From Scleromatobacter sp964418745 (GTDB lineage: Bacteria; Pseudomonadota; Gammaproteobacteria; Burkholderiales; Burkholderiaceae_C), in contig CAYQMX010000007.1 of the NCBI GenBank assembly GCA_964418745.1, positions 186,001 to 250,000 on the forward strand: a DNA stretch of 64,000 nucleotides. Reading direction: 5' to 3'. The notes below the pieces were generated by a model. That model did no database searches and had not been told where the DNA came from. It worked only from the letters and a program-made list of their open reading frames with translations. Both the position numbers and the translations under genes were made by a program. Of this stretch, positions 26,877-35,659 are shown one piece after another; the first letter of the stretch is position 1, and the number at the start of each line of letters is the position of its first letter.

Positions 26877-27773
26877 ATGCCGATCCACAACAGCCACGCC
26901 GGTACGCACTACGCCCTCGACATCGACGGCGCGCCCGTCGAATCGCTGCGGTCCATCAGCGGCCTCGACATGCTGGCCGACATCGTCGTCGAGCCGCCGC
27001 AGTCCGGCGCGATGCCCAGGAAGCATGTGGCCAACGTGGCCTGGACGCCCGGCCGTGCGAGCATCGGCATGGGCATGGGCCAGGGCATGTACGACTGGAT
27101 GAAGAGCGCCTTCGACAACGGCGCGGCGACCCGCAGCGGCACGCTGGCGACCGCCGACTTCAACTTCCGCGAGCGCTCGGTTCTGACCTTCGCCGACGCG
27201 TTGCTGAGCGCGGTGACGGTGCCCCGGCTCGACGGTGCCAGCAAGGAATCGGGGGCGTTCGAGATCGAGTTCGTGCCGGGCCAGGTGCGCGCCGCCGCCG
27301 GCGACGGCGCCGACATCCGCGGCCCGACCAGCACCCGCCAGCAGCCCTGGGTGTGCTCCAACTTCCGCTTCTCGCTGGGCGCGCTGCCCTGCGCCCGCGT
27401 GGCCAGCATCGAGGCGTTCACCTGGCAGTGCACGCCCGCGGCCGGTGCGGGCTCGCAGCCCGCGCCGGCCCCGACCGTCACGGTGCCCGACCTGCGCCTG
27501 TCGATCTCGGCGGCCGACTACGACGCCTGGGCGCAGGCCGCGCAGCGCTGGTTCGTCGACGGCAACCACCTGGAGGCCGACGAGATGAGCGGCCTGATCA
27601 CCTTGCTCACGCCGGACCTGCAGACGCCGCTGGGCACCATCGCCCTGGGCAACGTCGGCTTCAAGCGCTTCTCGCAGCTGCCGCCCGCCGGCAGCGGCGA
27701 TCCGCTGTATCGCTTCACGGTCGACCTGTACGCGGAGCGGATGTCCTTGCGGCTGGTGCAGTACGAAGGCTGA
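26877..27773 (+). CDS. Orphan phage-tail tube (T4 gp19)-like protein
   Basis: A 298-residue cytoplasmic protein. The first half resembles T4 gp19-type tail-tube proteins (also seen in contractile injection systems): YALDIDGAPVESLRSISGLD, KHVANVAWTPG, MYDWMKSAF and FEIEFVPGQVR. The second half (from about residue 190) is different, beginning VTVPDLRLSISAADYDAW, and may be a fused domain. A GGAG site precedes ATG 26877. There are no sheath, baseplate or spike genes beside it, so it is not part of a visible injection machine. It could be a remnant, a toxin carrier or a repurposed scaffold. Family call is moderately sure. Confidence 0.6.
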   Translation: MPIHNSHAGTHYALDIDGAPVESLRSISGLDMLADIVVEPPQSGAMPRKHVANVAWTPGRASIGMGMGQGMYDWMKSAFDNGAATRSGTLATADFNFRERSVLTFADALLSAVTVPRLDGASKESGAFEIEFVPGQVRAAAGDGADIRGPTSTRQQPWVCSNFRFSLGALPCARVASIEAFTWQCTPAAGAGSQPAPAPTVTVPDLRLSISAADYDAWAQAAQRWFVDGNHLEADEMSGLITLLTPDLQTPLGTIALGNVGFKRFSQLPPAGSGDPLYRFTVDLYAERMSLRLVQYEG

Positions 27774-27868
27774 TCCGGCGCCGCTCGGCAGGGCACACGC
27801 GTTGCCACGTGAAGGCACCAGGCCGCTGCCCTCGCGCGGCGGCCGCCCCACCCAGCAAGGAGTCCGCC

Positions 27869-28291
27869 ATGTCCCACGTCAACAAGAAGCTCGCGGTCGT
27901 CGCCGCGGCCACGGCCCTGATGGCCGCGATCGGCGCGTCCGTCGCGCAGACCCCCACCGACAACCCTGACCCGATGGCCACGCCGCAACAGGTCGACGTG
28001 GACGCGACGGGTTCCGGCCAGCACATCTACTTCTTCCGCGACCAGGGCAACTCGCCCGAGACCGATCCCGCGGCGCACCTGTTGCTGATCAAGCACGAGC
28101 AGGCCGTGCCGGTCGCCGAGCGCAGCACGACGACGACCACGACCGTGGCGCAGACGACCACGCCGGCCGACACCGTGACGACGACGATGCCTGCCGCCAG
28201 CGACACCCGCATCACGGACACGAGCACGGACACCGCCGCGGCTCCCGTGGACACGACGCCGCCGCTCGCCCCCAAGGCCGATCGCAACTGA
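27869..28291 (+). CDS. Thr-rich exported protein of unknown function
   Basis: A 140-residue protein with a signal peptide (cleavage near GASVAQT), a short middle region with GQHIYFFRDQGN and a Thr/Ala/Pro-rich, probably disordered C-terminus (TTTTTTVAQTTT). An AAGGAG ribosome-binding site precedes ATG 27869. I recognise no domain; likely a periplasmic or surface low-complexity protein. Nothing in the neighbourhood fixes its job. Confidence 0.7.
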   Translation: MSHVNKKLAVVAAATALMAAIGASVAQTPTDNPDPMATPQQVDVDATGSGQHIYFFRDQGNSPETDPAAHLLLIKHEQAVPVAERSTTTTTTVAQTTTPADTVTTTMPAASDTRITDTSTDTAAAPVDTTPPLAPKADRN

Positions 28292-28391
28292 CGGCCCGCC
28301 TGGGCGGCCGGCGCCCGCGGCCCGGGTCGCCGTCGCGCTGCATCGTCGAGCCTGCCGGCGGCCGGGGTCGCGCTGCGACGGGCAGCCGCGC

Positions 28392-28832
28392 TCAGAACGG
28401 CTTGAGCAGGACGAGCCAGAGGATCGCGACGATCGCGATCAAGGCGAGCAGGGGCGTCACGCGCCAGGCGCGGCCGGGCACCGCGGGCGCGGGCTGTGCC
28501 GCGCGGCGCAGCGCGACCGCCAGCCCGCCGTGCAGCACGCTCAGCAACAGCACGAGCAGCAGTTTCGCGTGCAGCCAACCGCTGGCGAACCAGCCGGCCT
28601 GCAGCGCCAGCAGCACGCCGCACAGCCATGCGATCGCCAGCGCGGAGCCGGTGACGACGCGGTGCCAGCGGTGCATGCCGCGCACCAGGCCTTGCGTCTT
28701 CGCGAGCTCGGTTCGGCCCTGGAAGCTGAGCGCGGTCAGCACCAGCGTGGCGGCCAGCAGGCCGGCGACGAACACGATGTCGGCGCCGAGGTGCAGCAAG
28801 GTGACCAGCGCGTAGCGGGTTCCCGCGTTCAT
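28392..28832 (-). CDS. HemJ-like integral membrane protein
   Basis: A 146-residue, four-helix membrane protein. The first helix (LLHLGADIVFVAGLL) and the third-to-fourth segment WLHAKLLLVLLLSVLHGG resemble HemJ/UPF0093 (protoporphyrinogen oxidase) and related CopD-like proteins. The length fits HemJ (about 140-150). I do not see the full conserved set, so heme biosynthesis is not certain. Its start is separated by one base from the stop of the large upstream DUF748 gene, so the two form an operon. Confidence 0.55.
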   Translation of the reverse strand: MNAGTRYALVTLLHLGADIVFVAGLLAATLVLTALSFQGRTELAKTQGLVRGMHRWHRVVTGSALAIAWLCGVLLALQAGWFASGWLHAKLLLVLLLSVLHGGLAVALRRAAQPAPAVPGRAWRVTPLLALIAIVAILWLVLLKPF

Positions 28833-28833
28833 C

Positions 28834-31800
28834 TCACGGCATGGCCAGCGCGAGGGTCGCGCGGGGCGTCCAGGCCGGGGCGTCGAAGGGGGCGTCGCCG
28901 GTGGCCGCATGCAGCGTCGGCGCGGCCAGGAACAGCCGGTCGCTGGAGATGCCCTTGGCGATCAGCGCGTCGCGCACGGCGATCGCCCGGGTCAGCGCCT
29001 CCTGGCGCATCGCCTCGTCGTTGACCGGCACGTTCTTCGCAAGCAACGCCGCCATGTCGGCCTCCGGAATGTCCTTGGCCAAGCCCAGCGCGTTGCGCGG
29101 CTTGTCGGGCAGCCGGGTCTGCTGGTAGAGCGTGCGCAGCAGCGCCGAGCGGGCGGCGGGGGCGAGCGCGGCGGGGGCGCTCGCGGGCGCGCTGGCCGGC
29201 GCGCCCGCGCGCAAGGACTCGTCGCGCGCCATCGCGCGCAGGCGCGCCTCCACGGATTCGCGCTGCCAGTCGACGCGTTCGGCCTGCGGGTCGGCGGTGC
29301 CGGTGATCGTCATCTGCAGTGCGGGACGGTCGACCAGGGCCGTGGCCACCTTGTCCAGCGCGGCTGCGCTGGCGTCGGTGACCACGGCGGTGCCGGGCCT
29401 GAACTCGATGGCGCTCATGTCGGGGCCGCTGCCGCCGCCGGCCAGCAGCGAGAAGGGCGACGTGACGGCCTTGACCAGCAGGTTGACGATCAGCTTGACC
29501 ACGATGCCGCCGACGCTGAACTGCGGATCGTTGACGCTGCCGCTGATGGGCAGGTTGATGTCGATGACGCCGTTGCGATCCTTCAGCAGCGCCACCGCCA
29601 GGCGCACCGGCAACTTCGTGGCCGTGGGCGAATCGATGGCGTCGCCGAACGTGAGCTGGTTCAGGATCACCTGGTTCTTCGCCTCGAGCCGGCCGTCGGC
29701 GTCGATCCTGTAGGCGACGTCCATGCTCAGCTTGCCGCGCTCGATCGCATAGCCTGCGTACTTGCCGGCGTAGGGCGACAGCGGCGCCAGTTCGAGGTCG
29801 GTGGCCTTGGCCTGGACGTCGAGCGCGAGCGGAGGCGCCAGTGGGTTGACCTGGCCGGTGATGTCGAGGAGGGCGGTGCCTTCGGCGCGGCCGTGCAGCT
29901 GCAGCGCCGCCATGTCACGCGAGGTCGAGCTGAACGCCCCCAGCGAGCCGTTGAGCTCCGTCAGCGCCGCGCTGTAGTTGGGCCGCACGAAGTGGTCGGT
30001 GTAGTCGACGCGGCCGTTGACGAGGCGGATGCCGCCGATGGCGATGTCGATCGGCAGCGGAGTCGACGCCGCCGCCGCCGCGCTCGCCGGCGGCGCCGGC
30101 GGTGCGGAGGCCGCGTCGCCGGGCGGCGTCGCGCCTGCGCTGGCGCCGCCGATGTCCTGCAGGTTCAGCCGGCCCTGTTCGGTGACGAGCACGCGCGCGA
30201 ACAGGTCGTCGAGGTCGACCTGGGCGATGTCCAGCCGGGGTGTCGCGTCCGGCTTGAGCGCGAACTTCAGGCCCTTGAGCGAGAGCGACTGCCAGCCGAG
30301 CAGTTCGTCGGGCGGCGTGGCGGACGCCGTCGATGCGGCGCTCGCCGGTGGCGCGGCGGCCAGCGTCGTCAGGTGCACGTCGCCCAGCAGCGCATCACCC
30401 GTGGCCGTCACGGCCAGGCCAGCCGGGGCCGCGCGCAGGTCCACGCGCCCGACGTAGCCGGCCTCGGCGCGCAGCAGGCTCACCGGCAGCCGCTCGGCCA
30501 CCCAGGGCGTGACCAGGGCCACCGGAAAGCGCACGATGCGCAGGTTGCCGCTGGCCGTCAACGGGCTCGCGCCCAGCGTGCCTTTCCAGCCCAGCTCGCC
30601 GCCGCGCGGCGAGCGGGAGCCGGCCAGGGACGGGCGGCCGATGCGCGCGGACAACGTCACCCGGGCCGGCGGCATGGGGCGGTCGCCGGACCAGGCGAAG
30701 TCCTGCACCTCGACCTGCAGCTGGCGCAGCTCGGCGCGCACCGGCGGCAGGTGCTGCTCGGGATGCAGCGACGCGTCGGCGAACTGCAGCAGCCCGTCGG
30801 ACAGCGTCGCGTTGCGCACCTGCACGTGCCAGGGCGCGCCCGCCGCCTGCGACGGCGCGCCGGCGGGTGCCGGGGCGCTCGCGCGCAGCCAGCGTGCGGC
30901 GTCGAGCTGCCCGTCGGCCTCGCGCATCACCTGCACGCCGGGATGCAGCAGCTTCACGCCGTCCACGCTCACCGTGCGGGCCTGGACGTCCAGCTGCACG
31001 TCGCGCAGCGCCAGGCTGTCCCAGCTCGCCGCCGGTGCGCTGCCCGCGGGCTGCACGCGCAGCGCGGCCAGTGTCGCGTCGGCGACCACGATCTTCAGCG
31101 CGGGGGCATCGGCCTTGGCCGACCAGGTGAGCGACGCCTTTGCGCCCAGCACGCCGTCGACGCGCGGGATCACGGACTGCGCGATGTAGGGCGCGAGCGT
31201 GGCCAGCGACAGGTCGGACAGCGTGATGGCCACCTGGGCGTCCTGGGTGCCTGCGGTGCCTTCGAAGGCGACGCGCGCCGGCACCGGCGCCGACACGGCC
31301 GCGGTCGCGGGCAGGGCGGCGCTCGCCGCCTGCGGGGCGACGCCGGCCGCCAGCGTGAACGCCATCGGCGCCGTCGCCGGCCACTGCAGCTTCTTCGCGC
31401 TGAGCGCGAGGCCGTCGAAGCGCAGCGCGGCCGCGGGCCGGACCACGGCGTCGTTCCACAGGATCTGGCTGTCGACGATGTCGAATGCCGCCACGCGGAC
31501 TTCCCAGGGCGGCTCGGGGGTGGCGTCGGGGGCGCCGGCGGCGGAGGCCGCCGCCGCCTGCGCCGGCGCGCCGGCGCGCAACGTGTCGATGCTGCCGTTC
31601 GCGTCGCGGTCGAGGTGCCACTGCACGCCCTCCAGCCGCACGCTGTCGAACGCGAGCTTGCGCGCCAGCGGCTGCACGTCGGCCAGGCCCACGCGCGCCT
31701 GCTTCCAGGCGAGCAGCGGCAGGCCGGCGCCGTTGTTCAGCGCGAGGTCGTGCGCTGCCACCCAGCCCTTGAGCGCCACGCTGGGCGAGCCCGTGGGCGG

Positions 31801-32580
31801 CTGCGTGAAGGCCAGCGCCAGGTCCGCCGACAGCACGCCCGCGGCCACGCGCACCGGCAGCGAATCGGGCAGGTAGCCCAGGTAGGGGCGCACGTCGAGA
31901 TCGGCCAGGCTCAGCTTGAGCGTCGCGCGGTCCGTGGCGGCGAACGGCGTCGCCTGCGCGGCGCTGTCGAAGGCGGCGCCGTTGAGGCGGAAGGCCAGGT
32001 GCGGCTGCACGGTGATGTCCACCTGGGCCGGCAGGTTCGACAGGAACGGCAGCGACAGGTTGAACCGGTCGACCACGTGCAACTGGCCTTCAGGGCGGTC
32101 GTCGAAGCGCAGGGCGAGGTCGCGCACCTGCAGGTTGTACAGCGCGAAGCGCGCCGGTTCGGACGGCGCCGCGCCGGGCTGGGGCGTGAAGCGGCGGATC
32201 AGGTCGTCGACGTCGTAGTGGCCCGGCGCGGTGCGGGTCAGTGCGATGCGCGGCTGGTCGAGGTCGATCGCCTCGATCACCGGCGCGCGCCGGAAGATCG
32301 ACGATGCCGCCAGGTTGGCGCGGATGCGGGCGACCTGCAGCAGCGGCGGTGCGGAGGCGCCGGGCGCCGGGCCGATGGCGAGGTCGTGCAGCACGATCTC
32401 GAGTCCCCACGGATGGAAGTCGACCGCGCCCAGCGTCACGGCGCGTCCCAGCACGGCCGCGAGCCGTCCCGGCGCCTGCCACTTGACCAGCGGCGGCACC
32501 GCCAGCCACATGATGACCCACAGCGCCACCAGCGTGGCGATCGCCGCGCCCACTCGACGCACCCACTTGCCCTGCACCAT
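28834..32580 (-). CDS. Large DUF748/AsmA-like envelope protein with OmpA-like C-terminus
   Basis: A 1248-residue protein with one N-terminal membrane helix (ATLVALWVIMWLAVPPLVKW) and a long periplasmic part of the DUF748/AsmA type. These proteins form long beta-groove bridges between inner and outer membrane and are thought to move phospholipids. Repeated blocks such as LDQPRIALTR and INLPISGSVNDPQFSVGG are characteristic, and residues about 1110-1200 look OmpA-like (FRPGTAVVTDASAAALDKVA). Start 32580 is the Met just before QGKWVRR; the frame continues upstream without conserved features. The downstream HemJ-like gene is one base away. Confidence 0.85.
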   Translation of the reverse strand: MVQGKWVRRVGAAIATLVALWVIMWLAVPPLVKWQAPGRLAAVLGRAVTLGAVDFHPWGLEIVLHDLAIGPAPGASAPPLLQVARIRANLAASSIFRRAPVIEAIDLDQPRIALTRTAPGHYDVDDLIRRFTPQPGAAPSEPARFALYNLQVRDLALRFDDRPEGQLHVVDRFNLSLPFLSNLPAQVDITVQPHLAFRLNGAAFDSAAQATPFAATDRATLKLSLADLDVRPYLGYLPDSLPVRVAAGVLSADLALAFTQPPTGSPSVALKGWVAAHDLALNNGAGLPLLAWKQARVGLADVQPLARKLAFDSVRLEGVQWHLDRDANGSIDTLRAGAPAQAAAASAAGAPDATPEPPWEVRVAAFDIVDSQILWNDAVVRPAAALRFDGLALSAKKLQWPATAPMAFTLAAGVAPQAASAALPATAAVSAPVPARVAFEGTAGTQDAQVAITLSDLSLATLAPYIAQSVIPRVDGVLGAKASLTWSAKADAPALKIVVADATLAALRVQPAGSAPAASWDSLALRDVQLDVQARTVSVDGVKLLHPGVQVMREADGQLDAARWLRASAPAPAGAPSQAAGAPWHVQVRNATLSDGLLQFADASLHPEQHLPPVRAELRQLQVEVQDFAWSGDRPMPPARVTLSARIGRPSLAGSRSPRGGELGWKGTLGASPLTASGNLRIVRFPVALVTPWVAERLPVSLLRAEAGYVGRVDLRAAPAGLAVTATGDALLGDVHLTTLAAAPPASAASTASATPPDELLGWQSLSLKGLKFALKPDATPRLDIAQVDLDDLFARVLVTEQGRLNLQDIGGASAGATPPGDAASAPPAPPASAAAAASTPLPIDIAIGGIRLVNGRVDYTDHFVRPNYSAALTELNGSLGAFSSTSRDMAALQLHGRAEGTALLDITGQVNPLAPPLALDVQAKATDLELAPLSPYAGKYAGYAIERGKLSMDVAYRIDADGRLEAKNQVILNQLTFGDAIDSPTATKLPVRLAVALLKDRNGVIDINLPISGSVNDPQFSVGGIVVKLIVNLLVKAVTSPFSLLAGGGSGPDMSAIEFRPGTAVVTDASAAALDKVATALVDRPALQMTITGTADPQAERVDWQRESVEARLRAMARDESLRAGAPASAPASAPAALAPAARSALLRTLYQQTRLPDKPRNALGLAKDIPEADMAALLAKNVPVNDEAMRQEALTRAIAVRDALIAKGISSDRLFLAAPTLHAATGDAPFDAPAWTPRATLALAMP

Positions 32581-32773
32581 TGCCTGCGAACTCCCGACGC
32601 GCCGTCGAAGTCCGGCGCGCAGCGCCCAGTATCGTGGGGATTTCCGCACCCGGTGTATCCGGCTGTCGCCGCAGGCTGGCGAACCGCCCGCGTTGTTGCG
32701 CCGGGCCAATGGCGGCGTGACGAACGCACTTGTCCGGCTTGACGCAAACCGGCGATACGCCGGATACGCGAGC

Positions 32774-32888
32774 GCGCTCTACTGCATGGGTACCTTTCGA
32801 TGGGGTATCCCCCGGCAGCGCGCCTTTCCTCTTTCCTCCCTGGCTGCCGGCTTCACAGCCCGGACTCGCGTCCGGGCTGTCTTCTTTT
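32774..32888 (+). ncRNA. Candidate orphan small RNA
   Basis: A transcript starting near 32774 would follow a TTGACG (32739-32744) and GGATAC (32762-32767) pair with 17-base spacing. It would contain a CCGGCAG / CTGCCGG complementary pair (about 32813 and 32842) around a pyrimidine-rich CTTTCCTCTTTCCTCCC stretch, and end at a strong hairpin plus T-rich tail. No open frame with a ribosome-binding site is obvious. The CU-rich loop is anti-Shine-Dalgarno-like. Purely a prediction. Confidence 0.3.
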
Positions 32889-32890
32889 CC
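32857..32890 (+). terminator. Rho-independent terminator on plus strand without upstream gene
   Basis: AGCCCGGA (32857-32864) pairs with TCCGGGCT (32871-32878) around a six-base loop and is followed by GTCTTCTTTTCC. There is no plus-strand gene upstream for several kilobases, which is what suggests a small RNA. Confidence 0.6.
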
Positions 32891-32893
32891 CCT

Positions 32894-33256
32894 TCAACGC
32901 TCGGGATATTGCGGCGGGAGCACGTCGGGCTTCTGCGCCGCCGGCTGGTGCTCGCCGCCCGGCATCCCCACGCCGGGGCCGGCCGGGAAGCCGTAGGCGC
33001 CGTCGCCGCGCTCGCTGCCCGGATTCACGCGGGCCGTGCCGCTGTCGACGGCGGGCAGGTCGCCGCCCATGTAGCCGCCGGCCTGGCCCACGTAGGTGCC
33101 GTCGTCGGCCCGGGCGTCGGCGCTCTGCAACGGCGCATCGGCCTCCGGCGCGAGCGCGCGTTCGGCGGGACTGGCGGTCTGTTGACGGACGCCGGCCGCA
33201 TGGTCGCGGGTGAGGGCGGGGTCGTGGGCGCCGGGGTTCTCGATCTCGATGTTCAT
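32894..33256 (-). CDS. Small disordered protein of unknown function
   Basis: A 120-residue acidic, Gly/Ala/Pro-rich protein starting MNIEIENPG, without signal peptide or membrane segment. It is rich in Gly, Asp and Gln (for example GGYMGGDLPAVDSG) and is probably disordered. ATG 33256 has a GGAGCG site upstream on the minus strand (CAGGAGCGCAGC). I see no recognised family; similar short hydrophilic proteins are often stress-induced. Confidence 0.6.
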   Translation of the reverse strand: MNIEIENPGAHDPALTRDHAAGVRQQTASPAERALAPEADAPLQSADARADDGTYVGQAGGYMGGDLPAVDSGTARVNPGSERGDGAYGFPAGPGVGMPGGEHQPAAQKPDVLPPQYPER

Positions 33257-33371
33257 GCTGCGCTCCTGTGCGGCGCCGTCGGTGGCGCGCTCGTCACGGG
33301 CAAGCGGGATGCCCTGCAACGCAGCGTTCACGTCGCTCGCGCATACTGCGCTTACACCGCTGCCAGTCTGC

Positions 33372-33635
33372 ATGAACCCCACCGAAGCCCTCCAAGCCGC
33401 GCAGGACGCCGGCTTGACGCTGCCGAGTCCGGCCTGGATCTTCGGCTGCATCCTGTTCAGCCTGGCCGGCTTCGCCGCCTGGCGCTACGGCAAGGGGGTG
33501 GCCCAACCGCGCATCCGCTGGCTGGGCCTGGCGCTGATGCTCTACGGCTACGTCACCGGTCCGACCTGGCTCCTGTACGTCGTGGGACTGGCACTGTGCG
33601 CGGCCATCTGGTGGGTGCGCCCGCGCGCCGACTGA
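33372..33635 (+). CDS. Small two-helix membrane protein
   Basis: An 87-residue protein with hydrophobic stretches IFGCILFSLAGFAAW and, after a short basic loop (GKGVAQPRIRW), LALMLYGYVTGP and WLLYVVGLALCAAIW. Conserved-looking hypothetical membrane protein; I do not know its role. It is divergent from the disordered-protein gene at 32894, with a 115-base shared regulatory region. Confidence 0.65.
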   Translation: MNPTEALQAAQDAGLTLPSPAWIFGCILFSLAGFAAWRYGKGVAQPRIRWLGLALMLYGYVTGPTWLLYVVGLALCAAIWWVRPRAD

Positions 33636-33640
33636 CGCGT

Positions 33641-34066
33641 TCAGGCCAGCAGGTTGAAGCGGGCCGTGTAGCGCGCGCTGCCGCGTTCGAGGTGCAGCGC
33701 CAGGCGCTGGCCGGTGGCGTGCGCCAGCAGGCGCAGGCCGTCGGCGGTGGCCGGTGCGCGGGCAGCGCCGACCGGCACGAACGCGACGTCGAATTGCTCG
33801 GTGGCCGCGCAGCGCGCGACCGGCGCCACGGCCGCGAGCACCAGTTGCTCGCCCGTGCCGGGGCCGGCGACGACCGTGAAGCGCTCGCCGACGTAGGCCG
33901 CGAACGCGGCGGCGTCGGCCCGCCCGGCCAGGTCGGGCAGGCGCCGGGTGCGCGTCAGCAACTCGCGCAGGCCGGCGCGCGGTGCGTTGCCCGGCGCGTC
34001 GAGGGCCAGGGCCGGCGCGGCGACGACGGCAGCCATCCCGCCGGCCACGAACTCACGCTTGTTCAT
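33641..34066 (-). CDS. DUF6916-like protein, end of tail-collar operon
   Basis: A 141-residue protein starting MNKREFVAGGMAAVVAAPALA, which looks like a signal or Tat-like export sequence (KREFVAGG). The body (FAAYVGERFTV ... FVPVG ... YTARFN) resembles DUF6916, small beta-rich proteins typically found beside tail-collar proteins. It is the last gene of a five-gene minus-strand cluster and overlaps the GNAT gene by 14 bases. Role unknown; possibly an accessory to the collar proteins. Confidence 0.6.
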   Translation of the reverse strand: MNKREFVAGGMAAVVAAPALALDAPGNAPRAGLRELLTRTRRLPDLAGRADAAAFAAYVGERFTVVAGPGTGEQLVLAAVAPVARCAATEQFDVAFVPVGAARAPATADGLRLLAHATGQRLALHLERGSARYTARFNLLA

Positions 34067-34577
34067 GATTCTTCTCCTTGGATTGGGGCGCGTGCCGCGT
34101 GCCGGGCTTCCAGGCCATCGCCTGGCGCACCCCGGCCTCGCCGACCTTTCGAAAGCCCAGGCGCTCGTACAGGCGTTGCGCCGGGTTGCCGACCACGACC
34201 TGCAGTTCGACGTCGAGCCCGGTCGCCGCGGCGCGGGACTGCACGCGCCGCAGGCATGCGCTGCCGATGCCCTGGCCGCGCAGCCCGTCCACCAGCGAGA
34301 TGTCGAGCACCGTCAGGCTGCGCGCGTCCTGCGCCACCCACAGGCGGCCGATGGGGCAGCGGCGCAGCTCGACGATCTCGCAGCGGGCGCCCGGGTGGCG
34401 GCGCTCATAGTCGCGCCGCTGCGCCTCGAACTGCGTCTTCATGAAATTGCGCTCCATCTCGACCGGCCAGCCCAGGTGCGCGAACTCCTCGGCGCGCGTG
34501 CTGGCGTACAGCGCGACCAGGAATGCGCGATCCGATGCCAGTGCGTCGCGCAGCGTGATCACGTCGTCGGCGGTCAT
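34053..34577 (-). CDS. GNAT-family N-acetyltransferase
   Basis: A 174-residue acetyltransferase. GNAT motif A is seen as LDISLVDGLRGQGIGSACLRR (acetyl-CoA loop, R/Q-x-x-G-x-G/A) and motif B as NPAQRLYERLGFRKVGE. It is placed between three tail-collar proteins and the DUF6916-like gene, overlapping the latter's start by 14 bases. The acetyl acceptor is unknown; modification of a collar protein or of a small molecule carried by that module is a speculation from position. Confidence 0.85.
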   Translation of the reverse strand: MTADDVITLRDALASDRAFLVALYASTRAEEFAHLGWPVEMERNFMKTQFEAQRRDYERRHPGARCEIVELRRCPIGRLWVAQDARSLTVLDISLVDGLRGQGIGSACLRRVQSRAAATGLDVELQVVVGNPAQRLYERLGFRKVGEAGVRQAMAWKPGTRHAPQSKEKNHEQA

Positions 34578-34591
34578 GGCGGGGCGCGCGC

Positions 34592-35122
34592 TCACGAGCG
34601 CGGCGGGAAGATGCCTTGCAGGGCGATGATGAAGGACACGGCCAGGTAGGGCGGCAGGTTGTCGTGCGCGGCGCCGCCGCCGCTGGGGCCCAGGTCGGAC
34701 GCTGCCGTGGCCAGGTAGACCGCGTCGGGTGCGCGGTAGAGGCCGCTGCCGTTGGAGGTGGGCGCCAGGCTGACGGTGGCGCCGGGCGTGCCGGTGGTCG
34801 CGCCCGCGACCGCCACCATCCCGTGGCCATGCGCCGGCAGCTGCGCGGCGCCCAGCGTCACCGCCTCGCTGCCGCCCGTCTCGCCGACGCTGCGCGGGCT
34901 CAGGCCCGGGCCGGCGCCGCCGCCGGCGTGCATCGGAAAGGCGCCTTGCAGGTTGGGCAGGCCGAAGGTGCTCTTGCCGTCGCCGCCGTAGTTGGTGCCC
35001 AGCAGCGAGAACAGCGCCGTGTTCTGCGAGATGGGCAGCACCTGCCCGTTGCAGAACGCCCATCCGGTCGGCGCGAAGTTGCCGCAGAACAGGCGGACCT
35101 CGCCCACGAATTGATCGGCCAT
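34592..35122 (-). CDS. Phage tail-collar domain protein (third of three)
   Basis: A 176-residue protein of the tail-collar/microcystin-dependent MdpB type. It opens with VGEVRLFCGNFAPTGWAFCNGQ, carries the collar signature LFSLLGTNYGGDGKSTFGLPNLQG, a central Gly-rich variable segment with AHGHG, and ends HDNLPPYLAVSFIIALQGIFP. It is one of three tandem homologues (see 35135 and 35660), 12 bases from the next. These occur outside prophages, and their biological role is uncertain. Confidence 0.88.
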   Translation of the reverse strand: MADQFVGEVRLFCGNFAPTGWAFCNGQVLPISQNTALFSLLGTNYGGDGKSTFGLPNLQGAFPMHAGGGAGPGLSPRSVGETGGSEAVTLGAAQLPAHGHGMVAVAGATTGTPGATVSLAPTSNGSGLYRAPDAVYLATAASDLGPSGGGAAHDNLPPYLAVSFIIALQGIFPPRS

Positions 35123-35134
35123 GGTCGCCTCCAG

Positions 35135-35650
35135 TCAGTTTTGCGAGGGAAACACGCCGAACAGCGACACGATGTAGCTGAGCGCGACGAAGGGCGGCAT
35201 GTTGTCGTGCGGCTGGCCGCCGCCGACCTGGGTGATGGCGTTCGGATCCATGGCCATGTTGGGCGTCCCCGTGCCGTACAGGTTCATCGCGGTGGAACTG
35301 CCGAGCACCTCCGACGGGCCGTGCGTGGCGCCGGCCGGCGTGGTGCTGGCCAGCATCGGGTGGCGATGCGAGGGCATCTGGCCCGCGGTCAGGGTGACCG
35401 TCTCGACGCCGCCGGACTGGCCGACGACGTAGTTCGACTGTCCGTTGCCGCCCTGGTGCACGGGCACGCGCCCGCGCAGGTCGGGCAGCGCGTAGGTGAC
35501 CTGTCCGTCGCCGCCGTAGGTGGTGCCGATCAGCTCGAACAGCACCGTGTTCTCGGCGATGGACAGCAGCTGGCCATCGCAGAACGCCCAGCCCTGGGGG
35601 GCGAAGTTCCCGGCGAACAGGCGGATCTCGCCGACGTAGGGTGAAGACAT
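35135..35650 (-). CDS. Phage tail-collar domain protein (second of three)
   Basis: A 171-residue paralogue of the neighbouring collar genes: VGEIRLFAGNFAPQGWAFCDGQ, LFELIGTTYGGDGQVTYALPDLRG, a SHRHP histidine motif and a final LSYIVSLFGVFPSQN. The central segment (after HQGGNGQ) differs most from its neighbours, suggesting that the variable loop, not the collar scaffold, defines function. Spacing to the neighbouring collar genes is about ten bases, so one transcript is likely. Confidence 0.88.
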   Translation of the reverse strand: MSSPYVGEIRLFAGNFAPQGWAFCDGQLLSIAENTVLFELIGTTYGGDGQVTYALPDLRGRVPVHQGGNGQSNYVVGQSGGVETVTLTAGQMPSHRHPMLASTTPAGATHGPSEVLGSSTAMNLYGTGTPNMAMDPNAITQVGGGQPHDNMPPFVALSYIVSLFGVFPSQN

Positions 35651-35659
35651 GGGACCTCG

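Larger units (their letters stand above)
32581..32893 (+). other. Gap with an orphan promoter-terminator pair
   Basis: This 313-base stretch holds no convincing coding gene. It contains the promoter region of the minus-strand DUF748 gene on its left and, from 32739, a plus-strand TTGACG / 17 bases / GGATAC promoter-like pair followed by structured sequence and a terminator. See the ncRNA entry. Confidence 0.4.

Noticed and set aside
28909..32742. 1277-codon plus-strand open frame opposite DUF748
   Set aside because: Repetitive R/G/Q/H-rich translation; DUF748 on minus strand has coherent domains and operon context.
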